Below are positions 1-7,274 of a stretch of DNA of 64,000 nucleotides, piece by piece. Every line of letters begins with the position of its first letter. Positions within the stretch are counted from its first letter, which is position 1. A model generated the notes under the pieces. The model did no database searches and was not told the origin of the DNA. It saw nothing but the letters and a program-made list of their open reading frames with translations. The translations under genes were made by a program, and so were the position numbers. This stretch comes from Rossellomorea marisflavi. Lineage in GTDB: Bacteria > Bacillota > Bacilli > Bacillales > Bacillaceae_B. The stretch is from NCBI GenBank assembly GCA_003667865.1, contig CP033051.1, forward strand, positions 2,568,501 through 2,632,500, written 5' to 3'.

Positions 1-571
1 CAAGGCTTCCACCATTTTGAGCAGACCCAGTATCAGTAGAGAATTCTGTTGCTAAATCTTCAAATTTCTTTCCTTCTTCAAGCTGCTTCTTAATATCTTT
101 TGCAGTGCTTTCATCTTCTACTAAAATATGACGTACTTTAATCTCAGGCTTCCAGTTCTCGTAGTATTCCTTTAACTCATCCTCTGTCACTTCAACATCT
201 GAAATAGCAGCTTTTTCTTGAAGTAATTGAAGCTTTAAGTATTCCTTAAAAGATTCTTCGTCCAGATTGTATTGAGATAAGAACATTTCAAATTGAGCAC
301 CTAATTGATCTTTAGCCTCATTTAATTTCTCATCTACTTCTTCATCTGTTACTTCATATTTCTCAGAAAGTACTTTTGTATAAACGAGCTCCTGAAGCGC
401 CTGCTCCATTTGTGGAGTGAATTTCTCTTTCATTTCCGTGTATAACTCTTCTTTTGTAACATCTCCAGCACCTGTTTTAACAACAACTTCACTGTTTCCA
501 CCGTCGTTGTTACATCCAGCTAGGGCCACTACACCTGCAGCTAGAGAAACACCAATAATCCATTTTTTCAT
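1..571 (-). CDS. prsA: PrsA foldase lipoprotein (3' part outside window)
   Basis: Membrane-anchored peptidyl-prolyl isomerase that helps secreted proteins fold outside the membrane. The first 190 codons are present; the gene runs off the left edge. The N-terminus is a lipoprotein signal (MKKWIIG..., lipobox LAGC, Cys about residue 20) followed by a glycine/asparagine-rich linker. An alpha-helical chaperone region comes next, then the start of a parvulin domain (EIKVRHILVEDE near residue 136) ending at the window edge in the typical AQNGGSL. The start is the ATG preceded by GGAGTTGTTCAC. It stands alone and divergent from the small sporulation genes to its right. Family and orientation match the prsA-hpr region of Bacillus. 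Confidence 0.95.
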   Translation of the reverse strand, partial: MKKWIIGVSLAAGVVALAGCNNDGGNSEVVVKTGAGDVTKEELYTEMKEKFTPQMEQALQELVYTKVLSEKYEVTDEEVDEKLNEAKDQLGAQFEMFLSQYNLDEESFKEYLKLQLLQEKAAISDVEVTEDELKEYYENWKPEIKVRHILVEDESTAKDIKKQLEEGKKFEDLATEFSTDTGSAQNGGSL

Positions 572-755
572 GTGAACAACTCCTACATATGTATTCTAGA
601 AGGCTTGTCTAAAAATCTACAAACCATACTATAACACAATTTACCTTTTAACAAAAACATTTTAATAATAAATATTCCCAAAAATGGGCAAATGCTCACC
701 CATCCTTACACATCATACATAAGATATAACGAATAGAGAAAAGGAGGTATTTAAC

Positions 756-842
756 ATGAGTGCAGGATACAGTGGTGGATTTGCTTTAATCGTTGTGCTG
801 TTCATTCTTCTTATTATCGTAGGTGCAGCTTACGTTTGCTAA
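756..842 (+). CDS. YjcZ-family sporulation micro-protein, copy 1 (28 aa)
   Basis: Tiny hydrophobic peptide beginning MSAGYSGGFALIVV and ending AAYVC. A glycine-rich head is followed by one membrane-spanning stretch (FALIVVLFILLIIVG). This is the YjcZ/SscA-type family of small sporulation peptides, usually spore-associated. The ribosome binding site AAAGGAGGT lies 6 nt before the ATG. It is the first of three adjacent paralogues in the same orientation, each with its own binding site. Too short for ordinary gene finders, but the near-identical sequence of three neighbours makes it credible. Confidence 0.9.
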   Translation: MSAGYSGGFALIVVLFILLIIVGAAYVC

Positions 843-936
843 TGACAAAGAATTTATAAAAAATAAGACAAATGCCTAAACGAATGGCAAAGTACTTGAA
901 TAGTATAAATTAACGCTTCAAAAGGAGGTGGGAATT

Positions 937-1020
937 ATGGGTCACGCATACGGCGGAGGTTTCGCGTTAATCGTTGTATTGTTCATCTTGTTAATCATTG
1001 TTGGTGCAGCTTGGCTATAA
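937..1020 (+). CDS. YjcZ-family sporulation micro-protein, copy 2 (27 aa)
   Basis: Second paralogue, MGHAYGGGFALIVVLF... ending GAAWL. It has the same glycine head and single hydrophobic helix as its neighbours. The ribosome binding site AAAGGAGGTG lies about 6 nt upstream of the ATG. It differs from copy 1 mainly at the two ends, while the core FALIVVLFILLIIVG is identical in protein but has different codon choices, showing an older duplication kept by selection. Probably expressed in sporulation; exact role unknown. Confidence 0.9.
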   Translation: MGHAYGGGFALIVVLFILLIIVGAAWL

Positions 1021-1120
1021 TTTGAACTCACCTGAGATCAAATAGCTAGTAAAGTAAGGTGGGGGGGATAAAATTTCCTCCCCTTCATGGAAATATAATC
1101 AATAAAAGGAGGCACATTAC

Positions 1121-1204
1121 ATGTCTTACGGTTATAACGGTGGATTTGCGTTGATTGTAGTGTTATTCATTCTTTTAATTATCATAGGTGCATCTTACCT
1201 ATAA
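1121..1204 (+). CDS. YjcZ-family sporulation micro-protein, copy 3 (27 aa)
   Basis: Third paralogue, MSYGYNGGFALIVVLF... ending GASYL. The ribosome binding site AAAGGAGG precedes the ATG. The core differs from copies 1 and 2 by one conservative change (IIIG for IIVG). A strong hairpin terminator follows 6 nt after the stop and probably ends the whole three-gene group. Confidence 0.9.
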   Translation: MSYGYNGGFALIVVLFILLIIIGASYL

Positions 1205-1209
1205 AATAT

Positions 1210-1246
1210 AAAGCAAAAAGGAGGCCAGTGGTCTCCTTTTTGCTTT
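1210..1246. terminator. Bidirectional hairpin terminator
   Basis: Stem AAAGCAAAAAGGAG / CTCCTTTTTGCTTT with T-runs on both strands. It serves the three YjcZ-type genes from the left and the small minus-strand gene from the right; the latter's stop codon lies inside the stem. Confidence 0.9.
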
Positions 1247-1424
1247 ATGTATAGAGAATTTCAATATAAGACGATACGAGTAAAATCGTGATTAATATAT
1301 TGATAGTACGAAAGACCTTTGGTTGTCTCTCTTCTGGGATTTCTTTTTGTACACAAAGGGTATTCGTCATTGTATTAATGAAAAATAGAATACATACTGA
1401 AAAGATTAAGAAAATGGAGATCAT
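1245..1424 (-). CDS. Small membrane protein, unknown (59 aa)
   Basis: Reading begins MISIFLIFSVCILFF and ends SSYIEILYT. Two hydrophobic segments (about residues 3-17 and 41-54) flank a short charged loop containing QKEIPEERQPK, so a two-pass membrane protein is likely. A purine-rich ribosome binding site (GGGAGGGG) lies 6 nt before the ATG, and the stop falls in the shared terminator at 1210-1246. I do not recognise the family. The opposite strand has an 86-codon open frame (1288-1548) without a comparable start signal, which I consider a shadow. Confidence 0.65.
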   Translation of the reverse strand: MISIFLIFSVCILFFINTMTNTLCVQKEIPEERQPKVFRTINILITILLVSSYIEILYT

Positions 1425-1537
1425 ATTAACCCCTCCCTGCTATCTCCCTATAGTATACAATACCAAAAATTTGAGGGAAATGGTAGGGAAAGGGTTGGTA
1501 AAACGATTGGAAAGTGTTAATATGTTCCAACCCAATC

Positions 1538-2074
1538 TTATTGAGTAATAAGAATTTCATATCCCTCATCATTTTCTTCAATCATGGCATGTCTAGGCGA
1601 AGTTAGTAAATACTTCGTATATATAAAGTCTGTAGCACAAATTCCGGAATGATAAGCTAAAAGGATGGTAAAGTAATGAGCATAGTGCGGAAAATATGCA
1701 CAACCTAATAATAATAATGAATTTATGACGACAAATGGGAAAATCAATGCTGTAATAAATCGATATTTGGGTATCGGTATGTGAACACAAATTGAAAAAA
1801 GTGGGATAAACCCTAGCCTTCTTCTCCATGTATACTTTACATGTTTCAAATAACTTAATATTGGTAGGAAATGAAACAGTTTATGCAAAGGATATAAACT
1901 GACGATCCCGATGATAAATAAAATAAAATGATTGTCATAAAGATTTTGTGAGAATAATAGGTTTACAGGTACATAAATGACAGAGAATACAATCATCATA
2001 ATAAAAAAACTCATTAAAAATACGCGATCATATCCGATGTTTTTTTCTAAGTTAATGGTTTTCCAGCAGTGCAT
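1538..2074 (-). CDS. DUF3267-like multipass membrane protein (178 aa)
   Basis: Integral membrane protein with about four hydrophobic segments. It has histidine-bearing motifs PLHKLFHFLP (about residues 61-70) and LAYHSGICATDF near the C-terminus, which recall the DUF3267 family of putative metal-dependent membrane proteins found beside prsA/hpr in Bacillus. The ribosome binding site GGAGGCG is 9 nt before the ATG. No canonical HExxH is present, so protease activity should not be assumed. Single-gene unit. Function unknown. Confidence 0.7.
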   Translation of the reverse strand: MHCWKTINLEKNIGYDRVFLMSFFIMMIVFSVIYVPVNLLFSQNLYDNHFILFIIGIVSLYPLHKLFHFLPILSYLKHVKYTWRRRLGFIPLFSICVHIPIPKYRFITALIFPFVVINSLLLLGCAYFPHYAHYFTILLAYHSGICATDFIYTKYLLTSPRHAMIEENDEGYEILITQ

Positions 2075-2136
2075 AAAAAAAGCGCCTCCAAAGAAGACAG
2101 AATGATATTGCTTCCCATACTTTACGACGTTTATTT

Positions 2137-2173
2137 GAAAAAATCAATAGGTATTTTAGCGTTGATTTTTTAT
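2137..2173. terminator. Hairpin with T-runs on both sides
   Basis: AAAAAATCAA and TTGATTTTTT arms around a short loop lie in the divergent gap between the DUF3267 gene and yhaI. A terminator between divergent promoters is odd; it may stop an upstream or antisense transcript. Low-stability AT-rich stem. Confidence 0.4.
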
Positions 2174-2290
2174 TAAAAATGTACGAAGATAGGATACACA
2201 AATAACAATTGAAAAATCATTCGAAAAAGAAGGAAACGTGTTGAAAATAGAGAAGTTATTTGTAACGAAATGAAAGTTGTTGGTGATACC

Positions 2291-2626
2291 ATGGAAGAGT
2301 TTATTAAACGATTAGAACGATTAGAATACTATCAATCACTGCTGGTAGAAATGGTCGATGAGAATAAAAAGCCTTTTCATGCTTTAGTTATGAGAACAGG
2401 GCTATCTAAAAGGGAAGTAGAGGAGTTTTTCCAATTGTGTGAAGGTTTGCATGAAAAATGGGCAAAACAAAAAGCGGAAGAAGGGGAGTTTGTTTTTTAC
2501 ACTCCACTTTTTAATGAATTTAAAAAGTCCTTGCATCCCGCCTTGGATATTAGAGAAGTATTAAGCTGTTGTATTAGCCAGAATATTTTTCCGGATTTAA
2601 TGAAGCAGCTTAAAAAGAATCTTTAA
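2291..2626 (+). CDS. yhaI: YhaI family protein (DUF1878, 111 aa)
   Basis: Small helical cytosolic protein whose N-terminus [17 protein letters not shown] and middle [10 protein letters not shown] match my memory of B. subtilis YhaI, a structurally solved but functionally unassigned DUF1878 protein. I start at the ATG at 2291 ([14 protein letters not shown]) because family members begin just before this helix; an in-frame ATG at 2270 would add seven residues, and neither has a strong ribosome binding site. The stop codon overlaps that of convergent hpr by a few bases (TTAA shared). Function unknown. Confidence 0.85.
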   Translation: MEEFIKRLERLEYYQSLLVEMVDENKKPFHALVMRTGLSKREVEEFFQLCEGLHEKWAKQKAEEGEFVFYTPLFNEFKKSLHPALDIREVLSCCISQNIFPDLMKQLKKNL

Positions 2627-3201
2627 GCTAGTTCTTCTTCATCCTCTATAAAAAGTTCTTTTAATTTGCTGTCATCCTCTTGAAAGCCATTTTCAATATT
2701 TTTAAACGATTTTTCAAATATGTCCATAAAATCGCTGCCATAAATGTTCTTTACGACTGTCATCATTTCGATCATCTCAGGGAATTTACCATATAGTTCC
2801 CTTAAAGGTGTTACCCCCTTGAAAATAGCATGCTGTTCTGGCTGATAATTTTTCATGAGTTCTAAAAGTACACTTTCACCTTGATCTGTTAGTTTAATGT
2901 AGGTGTTTCGTTTATCATTTTCTTTTTTTGAAAAGATGAGGTACCCTCTCTCTTCAAGCTTCTTAGAAAAATTAAAAGCTGTTGAAACGTGCATGACTCC
3001 AAACTTGGCAACATCGGATATAGAGGCCCCTTTTAAATGGTAAGAAATCCATAAAATATGATGTTCATTGATATTAAGATCATAAGGTTTAATCCATTGT
3101 TGCCAATCCTTTTCTATTGCTTTCCAAAGTGCCTTACTAAGCTGTGCCATCCTCTGGCTAAAAACAATCGCTTCTTTCATTGAAAATTGTTGATCTTCCA
3201 T
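2623..3201 (-). CDS. hpr: MarR-family transition-state regulator Hpr/ScoC
   Basis: DNA-binding repressor of extracellular protease, sporulation and motility genes during transition to stationary phase. The MarR winged-helix core is almost word for word that of B. subtilis Sco[21 protein letters not shown], then [22 protein letters not shown] and KENDKRNTY for recognition helix and wing. The acidic C-terminus is family-typical. I choose the ATG at 3201 ([14 protein letters not shown]), preceded by GTGGGTGA; upstream in-frame codons give an atypical N-extension. It lies between convergent yhaI and yhaH, as in B. subtilis. Confidence 0.95.
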   Translation of the reverse strand: MEDQQFSMKEAIVFSQRMAQLSKALWKAIEKDWQQWIKPYDLNINEHHILWISYHLKGASISDVAKFGVMHVSTAFNFSKKLEERGYLIFSKKENDKRNTYIKLTDQGESVLLELMKNYQPEQHAIFKGVTPLRELYGKFPEMIEMMTVVKNIYGSDFMDIFEKSFKNIENGFQEDDSKLKELFIEDEEELA

Positions 3202-3348
3202 CCCATTCACCCACTTCGAATAAATCATATAAAATTGCATATAATGAGAATTTTCTGAGAAAGTACTTATCTATTATTATGCCAATAAAATAAAAATTAA
3301 TAAAGGCTAAATTTACAAAATTTTTTGAAACAGAGATAAAAATATAGG

Positions 3349-3414
3349 AAATCCGCTTCTTTTGCTACACTTTTAATATGAAAATAGTGGTGTATTAGAA
3401 GCGGATTTTGTTTT
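3349..3414. terminator. Long hairpin between hpr and yhaH
   Basis: Arms AAATCCGCTTCT and AGAAGCGGATTT enclose about 40 nt that can itself pair partly (TACAC/GTGTA). It lies 40 nt beyond the yhaH stop and 150 nt upstream of hpr, so it most likely ends the yhaH transcript. T-rich sequence follows on both strands. Confidence 0.7.
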
Positions 3415-3455
3415 TATTTATGTTTTATTACTTTTAAACTGAAAATAATATTATC

Positions 3456-3827
3456 TTATTCAGACGGATTTTGTTTATTATTAATCGAAGTTTCAAGCTG
3501 TGAAAGAGTATTTTGTATGAGATCTAGCTCTTCTTGTATACGTTTACTATGTGGTTCTGTTTGTTCCTTCCATTGTTGTATTGTTACTTTAAGATCAGCC
3601 GATAGTTTCGAGACGGTATCTTTTCCTTCAGCTGATAGATGTTGAAGGGAATTCTTTAGGTCCGTTACATTTGTTTTCAATTCCTCTATTACATTCCTCC
3701 ATTGGTCTTTTGATTCCTTCAATTGGTTGCGAACCTCTCTACCAGAAGCAGGAGTAGATAATAGGGTTGACGTTGCACCGACAACACCACCAACGACCAT
3801 ACCGATAACAAGTGATTTCAATTTCAT
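3456..3827 (-). CDS. yhaH: YhaH, YtxH-domain protein (123 aa)
   Basis: A short N-terminal hydrophobic glycine-rich segment (SLVIGMVVGGVVGATSTLL, about residues 4-22) is followed by LSTPASGREVR, the hallmark of YtxH/general-stress proteins. A long helical, probably coiled-coil tail of about 90 residues follows. The start is the ATG at 3827, spaced correctly from GAGGTG; the in-frame ATG three codons earlier overlaps the ribosome binding site. Position next to hpr matches B. subtilis yhaH. Molecular role unknown. Confidence 0.85.
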   Translation of the reverse strand: MKLKSLVIGMVVGGVVGATSTLLSTPASGREVRNQLKESKDQWRNVIEELKTNVTDLKNSLQHLSAEGKDTVSKLSADLKVTIQQWKEQTEPHSKRIQEELDLIQNTLSQLETSINNKQNPSE

Positions 3828-4014
3828 TTCATTCACCTCATTTTATATTTTTCGTACTTTACTGTTTAAATAAAAAACTTCATTATCTATTAATGTTCTA
3901 CATTTATTTTCTTTTCCCTTTTTCTGACTTATTAACACATCAATTCATATAGTTTGAAAAAATAGCATATGTTTAGGTAAGGATAGGTGTTTAATTGGGG
4001 AAGGGGAAGAAAGA

Positions 4015-4206
4015 ATGGACGGAATTATTTTTGGGTTTTTTGCTTTAAGTGGTGTTTTGTTTTTAGGTATGATTCATTACTTTCTTGCTACCCATAAACC
4101 GGGTATGTATCCACCAAAGAAAGTTCTAAGAAAAAGAGCGGGAGTATTAGCTTCTTCGGGAGCATTCTGTCTAATACTTGGAGTGTTATTTTGGTTAGTA
4201 AATTAA
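4015..4206 (+). CDS. Small two-helix membrane protein (63 aa)
   Basis: Two membrane segments (residues 4-22 and 44-62) are joined by a basic loop with HKPGMYPPKKVLRKRAG. The ribosome binding site GGGGAAGGGGAAG precedes the ATG. I do not recognise the family. It stands alone and is followed by a strong terminator shared with trpP. Confidence 0.65.
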   Translation: MDGIIFGFFALSGVLFLGMIHYFLATHKPGMYPPKKVLRKRAGVLASSGAFCLILGVLFWLVN

Positions 4207-4241
4207 CGGGAGCGTAAATAGATATATATTATATTTTTGAT

Positions 4242-4274
4242 AAAAAAAGGGACTGAGTAATCTCAGTCCCTTTT
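4242..4274. terminator. Bidirectional terminator between 63-aa gene and trpP
   Basis: AAAAGGGACTGAG / CTCAGTCCCTTTT stem with a 4-nt loop, A-run on the left and T-run on the right, placed between two converging genes. Confidence 0.9.
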
Positions 4275-4285
4275 AGCATGATAAT

Positions 4286-4825
4286 TTATGAACTTAAGCC
4301 TTTATTTACAGAAGGTTCAATAACATTTGTTCGCGATAAAATGGCTGTAATGATTGGATAAACAATAAACATCGCAATTGAATTTACCAGTGTTGCTGGT
4401 AGAACAACGGCTGCAAATAGTGCCATAAATGGACCAGGTAAGCCTACAATGATAGAAGCTGCAGATAAGAATGCAATTCCAGAAACGATTGTTCCAATTG
4501 CTGTAAGGACTGAAGCTCCAATAAAATTGCGTGTAATCTTTTGAGTTAACAAGAATAAACCATAAAATACAAATGCTGTAATCGGTTTGTCAATTAAATT
4601 CGGTAGGAAGCCACCAGGAAATTGTGTTGTTAAACCTGAAATAACTCCGGTTAATAGTCCAATTAATAGGACATTTTTCTTGTTTGGAAATAAAATAATT
4701 CCTAAAAACATCATTGTGAGCATCATATCCGGCTTCATTCCTAAGAAAACACTTGGAATTACCGTATGCAGAACAGCACCAATCCCCACTAATAATGATA
4801 GGAATACCAACGTTTTTGTATTCAT
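4286..4825 (-). CDS. trpP: Tryptophan transporter TrpP
   Basis: Five- to six-helix membrane permease for tryptophan uptake. Typical features are the N-terminal hydrophobic start MNTKTLVFLSLLVGIGAVLHTV, the substrate-domain motif GMKPDMMLTMMF, and QFPGGFLPNLIDKP in the middle. Length (179 aa) is close to B. subtilis TrpP (YhaG) and the position between yhaH and hit agrees. The ribosome binding site is GAGGAGAG, buried in a row of GAG/TAG triplets (separate entry), so translation is probably shut by TRAP when tryptophan is plentiful. Confidence 0.92.
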   Translation of the reverse strand: MNTKTLVFLSLLVGIGAVLHTVIPSVFLGMKPDMMLTMMFLGIILFPNKKNVLLIGLLTGVISGLTTQFPGGFLPNLIDKPITAFVFYGLFLLTQKITRNFIGASVLTAIGTIVSGIAFLSAASIIVGLPGPFMALFAAVVLPATLVNSIAMFIVYPIITAILSRTNVIEPSVNKGLSS

Positions 4826-4827
4826 TT

Positions 4828-4850
4828 CTAATCTCTCCTCGTCTAAACTA
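4828..4850 (-). promoter_or_regulatory. TRAP-binding triplet array over the trpP ribosome binding site
   Basis: Read on the minus strand, five triplets TAG, TAG, GAG, GAG, TAG are each separated by exactly two bases (TT, AC, GA, AT) and end two bases before the ATG. TRAP (MtrB) binds such G/UAG repeats with 2-3 nt spacing, and B. subtilis trpP is known to be controlled this way by occlusion of its ribosome binding site. More dispersed GAG and TAG triplets lie 15-30 nt further upstream (4864-4876), possibly completing the site. Confidence 0.85.
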
Positions 4851-4944
4851 ACTTTTTCTTCCCCTATCGTGCACTCTTGCCGATAGCGAGAAGTTATATA
4901 TATAGTAACATAACGACTAGATGTTGTGTAAAGAAAAACTTATT

Positions 4945-5001
4945 AAAAAAGAAGTTTCTAAGTATATTCCCTAATAAAGGAACTTCTTAAAGAAACTTCT
5001 T
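4945..5001 (-). terminator. Terminator of hit
   Basis: Read on the minus strand, AGAAGTTTCT ... AGAAACTTCT pairs around about 30 nt and is followed by TTTTTTA. It lies just beyond the hit stop. Confidence 0.75.
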
Positions 5002-5011
5002 GAAGGTTATT

Positions 5012-5431
5012 TTATAGATGCTGTGAGATTGCCTTTGAAATATTTTGAAGATCTTCTGATGAATATTGATCTTGATGGGACTTCCATACAGCTCCAAATC
5101 CATCTCCTTTTCCGTAGCGTGGCAATAGATGAAGGTGATAGTGGAAAACGGTCTGACCCGCTTCTTCTCCGTTGTTATTAAGGATATTAAGTCCTGCAGG
5201 AGAATACTCAGCTTTTATAGCATTAGCTATTTTGGGTACAGCAGAAAACAGCTGGCTTGCAACTTCGGTTGTAAGGTCAAAAATATTTTCTTTATGTACT
5301 TTTGGAATGACCAATGTATGACCTTTTGTAACCTGACTAATATCAAGAAACGCGTAGACATGTTCATCCTCATATACTTTTGCACTTGGTATGTCCCCAT
5401 TAATAATTTTACAGAAAATGCAATCATGCAT
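5012..5431 (-). CDS. hit: HIT-family nucleotide hydrolase
   Basis: Histidine-triad protein, a nucleoside phosphoramidate/AMP-lysine-type hydrolase acting in the cytosol. An N-terminal CIFCKI pair could bind metal. The catalytic triad FHYHLHLLPR is near residue 100, preceded by GEEAGQTV, as in the family. Full length (139 aa). The start ATG has AGGTGG upstream. It is divergent from ecsA as in B. subtilis, but the gap between them is unusually long and filled by a duplicated unit. Confidence 0.93.
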   Translation of the reverse strand: MHDCIFCKIINGDIPSAKVYEDEHVYAFLDISQVTKGHTLVIPKVHKENIFDLTTEVASQLFSAVPKIANAIKAEYSPAGLNILNNNGEEAGQTVFHYHLHLLPRYGKGDGFGAVWKSHQDQYSSEDLQNISKAISQHL

Positions 5432-5500
5432 TTAGCTCATCCACCTTTTCGTTTTTTTCGTATTTTAACACATTAAGGACTATTATGAAAAGAATGGAAA

Positions 5501-5893
5501 AGAGACAGGAATCGTATGATCCTGCCTCTCTCGAAGGGGGACTTAATAGGAATACCTTGATACGTCTTTTACTTCAGATACTTCTCTTTAACAACCACCC
5601 CATCTTATTTATATAGATGTGTGTGAAATTCCTAAAGATTCAAGAATGACTTTGTTCAATATGACCATCCCCTTATCATTAATTGCTTTAAGCATTTAAC
5701 TCTTGGGTAATTCGGTCTTTATCTGCAACAAACACCCCGTTTTCAAGTTTTTGAAATATGGTGTGTGTCATTCACTAAAGTAGACGATCTTAGTGAAATC
5801 GGATACTGGCCTTTAACAACCACCCCGTTTTTCTATTGCCTTGCCCCTTCATAAATTATCATGCTCAGAATCGCAAATCTTATGTAAAAAGAT
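5501..5893 (-). repeat. hit-ecsA duplicated unit, copy 1
   Basis: About 390-bp non-coding or micro-ORF unit repeated 466 bp to the right with high identity. Read on the minus strand it starts near a TTTACATAA / ATAAT promoter-like stretch. It then carries three related segments built on GGGGTGGTTGTT(AAAGA) or GGGGTGTTTGTT, at about 5811-5832, 5723-5743 and 5585-5604. It ends in a hairpin AGAGGCAGGATC / GATTCCTGTCTCT followed by TTTT. Ends diverge between copies while the 5585-5845 centre is nearly identical. Confidence 0.85.
5688..5771 (-). CDS. Candidate micro-ORF in copy 1 (27 aa)
   Basis: ATG-initiated frame MTHTIFQKLENGVFVADKDR... ending ITQELNA, inside the duplicated unit. The composition looks protein-like and the frame is intact in both copies, but the upstream sequence TTTAGTGA is only a weak ribosome binding site and the copies are too similar to show coding constraint. 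Other very short frames (for example LNKVILESLGISHTS at about 5622-5672) also stay open in both copies. Unknown function; may be fortuitous. Confidence 0.3.
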   Translation of the reverse strand: MTHTIFQKLENGVFVADKDRITQELNA

Positions 5894-5961
5894 TTAATGG
5901 GAATAATTGGGTGGCTTGTAATCGTTATGTAAAACAAACTTTTTTCAACCTGAAAATACAC

Positions 5962-5994
5962 AAAAAAGAGGCAGGAATCGTGTGATCCTGCCTC
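5962..5994 (-). terminator. Terminator ending duplicated unit copy 2
   Basis: On the minus strand GAGGCAGGATCACACGATTC is continued by CTGCCTC and then TTTTTT: a compact intrinsic terminator. It shows that the unit is transcribed leftward. The corresponding hairpin of copy 1 lies at 5501-5529. Confidence 0.9.
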
Positions 5995-6355
5995 CGTGAA
6001 GGGGGGACTAGAAAACCATTTATCGATACGTCAGTTACTTCAGATACTTCTCTTTAACAACCACCCCATCTGTTTTATAAAGATGTGTGTGAAATTCCTA
6101 AAGATTCAAGAATGACTTTGTTCAATGTGACCATCCCCTTATCATTAATTGCTTTAAGCACTTAACTCTTGGGTAATTCGGTCTTTATCTGCAACAAACA
6201 CCCCGTTTTCAAGTTTTTGAAATATGGTGTGTGTCATTCACTAAAGTAGACGATCTTAGTGAAATCGGTTCCTGGTCTTTAACAACCACCCCGTTTTTCT
6301 ATTGTCTTGCCCCTTCGATTATTATGATGCACACTTTCGTAAATGTTATGTAAAA
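5967..6355 (-). repeat. hit-ecsA duplicated unit, copy 2
   Basis: Second copy of the unit, with the three GGGGTG-type segments at about 6277-6298, 6189-6209 and 6052-6071. It has a perfect terminator at its left end. Differences from copy 1 in the centre are single bases (for example the Ser/Asn codon of the micro-ORF), so the duplication is recent or maintained by gene conversion. Confidence 0.85.
6154..6237 (-). CDS. Candidate micro-ORF in copy 2 (27 aa)
   Basis: Counterpart of the frame at 5688-5771, differing only by Ser for Asn near the C-terminus. Same caveats: weak ribosome binding site, very short, no recognised family. Confidence 0.3.
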   Translation of the reverse strand: MTHTIFQKLENGVFVADKDRITQELSA

Positions 6356-6536
6356 AAAATGAAAAGGAATAAATTAGTTATTTCATCTGAACTTGGATTT
6401 AATATTTGCTAATTAAAATTAAAGGAATTAACGTCATAAAGAAAGAATGAGATATAAGGTACATATGCTTAACATGAGTTTTGCTAAAAGATTTGATAAA
6501 ATAAATGAAAATATAATGTGGAGAGGACGTATTCAA

Positions 6537-7274
6537 TTGTCATTATTGAAAGTAGAACATTTAGTAGGTGGGTATACACGAAAGCCTGTCTTAAAGGATA
6601 TTTCGTTTACAATAAATCCGAATGAAATTGTTGGTCTTATCGGCTTAAATGGTGCTGGTAAAAGTACAACAATTAAACATATTATTGGTTTAATGGAGCC
6701 CCAAAAAGGATTGATCCAAATTAATCAAAAACAATTAAAAACAAACCCGGATGAGTACCGCAAGCAGTTTGCGTATATTCCAGAAACTCCGATTTTATAT
6801 GATGAATTGACACTAGAGGAGCATTTAAAGCTAACTGCTATGGCTTATGGTGTTAGTGAGGAAGATTTCACAAATCGTATCCCCCGTTTGTTAAAAGCAT
6901 TCCGAATGGAGAAAAAACTAAAATGGTTCCCAGCACACTTTTCAAAAGGAATGAAGCAAAAGGTCATGATTATGTGTGCATTTCTAATTGAACCAAGCCT
7001 ATACATAATTGATGAACCTTTTGTTGGTTTGGATCCTCTTGCAATTCAATCTTTATTAAACTGGATGCAAGAAATGAAAGAAGATGGTGCCGGAATTTTA
7101 ATGTCTACCCATATCCTTGCGACCGCAGAGAGATATTGTGATTCCTTCATTATCCTCCATGAAGGGGAGATTCGTGCAAAAGGCACCATAGGGGAGCTTC
7201 AACAAGAGTTTAATATGCCTGGTGCTACACTAGATGATATCTATATACAGTTAACAAAGGAAGAAACAGTGTAA
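6537..7274 (+). CDS. ecsA: EcsA, ABC transporter ATPase
   Basis: ATP-binding subunit of the Ecs exporter, which in B. subtilis affects protein secretion, intramembrane protease (RasP) function and competence. Walker A GLNGAGKST (about residues 37-45), the family's signature-like FSKGMKQKVMIM and Walker B LYIIDEPFVGLDP are present, then the H-loop STHIL. I start at TTG 6537 (MSLLKVEHLVGGYTRKPVL), which matches known EcsA and has GGAGAGGA 9 nt upstream; an ATG 30 codons earlier gives an unrelated extension. The stop overlaps the ecsB start by one base (TAATG). Confidence 0.95.
   Translation: MSLLKVEHLVGGYTRKPVLKDISFTINPNEIVGLIGLNGAGKSTTIKHIIGLMEPQKGLIQINQKQLKTNPDEYRKQFAYIPETPILYDELTLEEHLKLTAMAYGVSEEDFTNRIPRLLKAFRMEKKLKWFPAHFSKGMKQKVMIMCAFLIEPSLYIIDEPFVGLDPLAIQSLLNWMQEMKEDGAGILMSTHILATAERYCDSFIILHEGEIRAKGTIGELQQEFNMPGATLDDIYIQLTKEETV

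Noticed and set aside
1288..1548. 86-codon plus-strand open frame.
   Set aside because: No ribosome binding site; the opposite strand holds a better gene (1245-1424) with a strong binding site and membrane-like sequence.
5585..6298. Six spaced copies of (T/G)(T/C)AACAA(C)CACCCC looked like a CRISPR-like or iteron array.
   Set aside because: Spacing is irregular within a unit and the pattern is explained by two copies of a larger 466-bp repeat; no equal-length repeat/unique-spacer alternation, no cas or rep genes.
6447..6536. N-terminal extension of EcsA from an upstream ATG.
   Set aside because: Sequence has no similarity to EcsA N-termini I know and lacks a ribosome binding site; TTG 6537 has GGAGAGGA and yields the familiar start.
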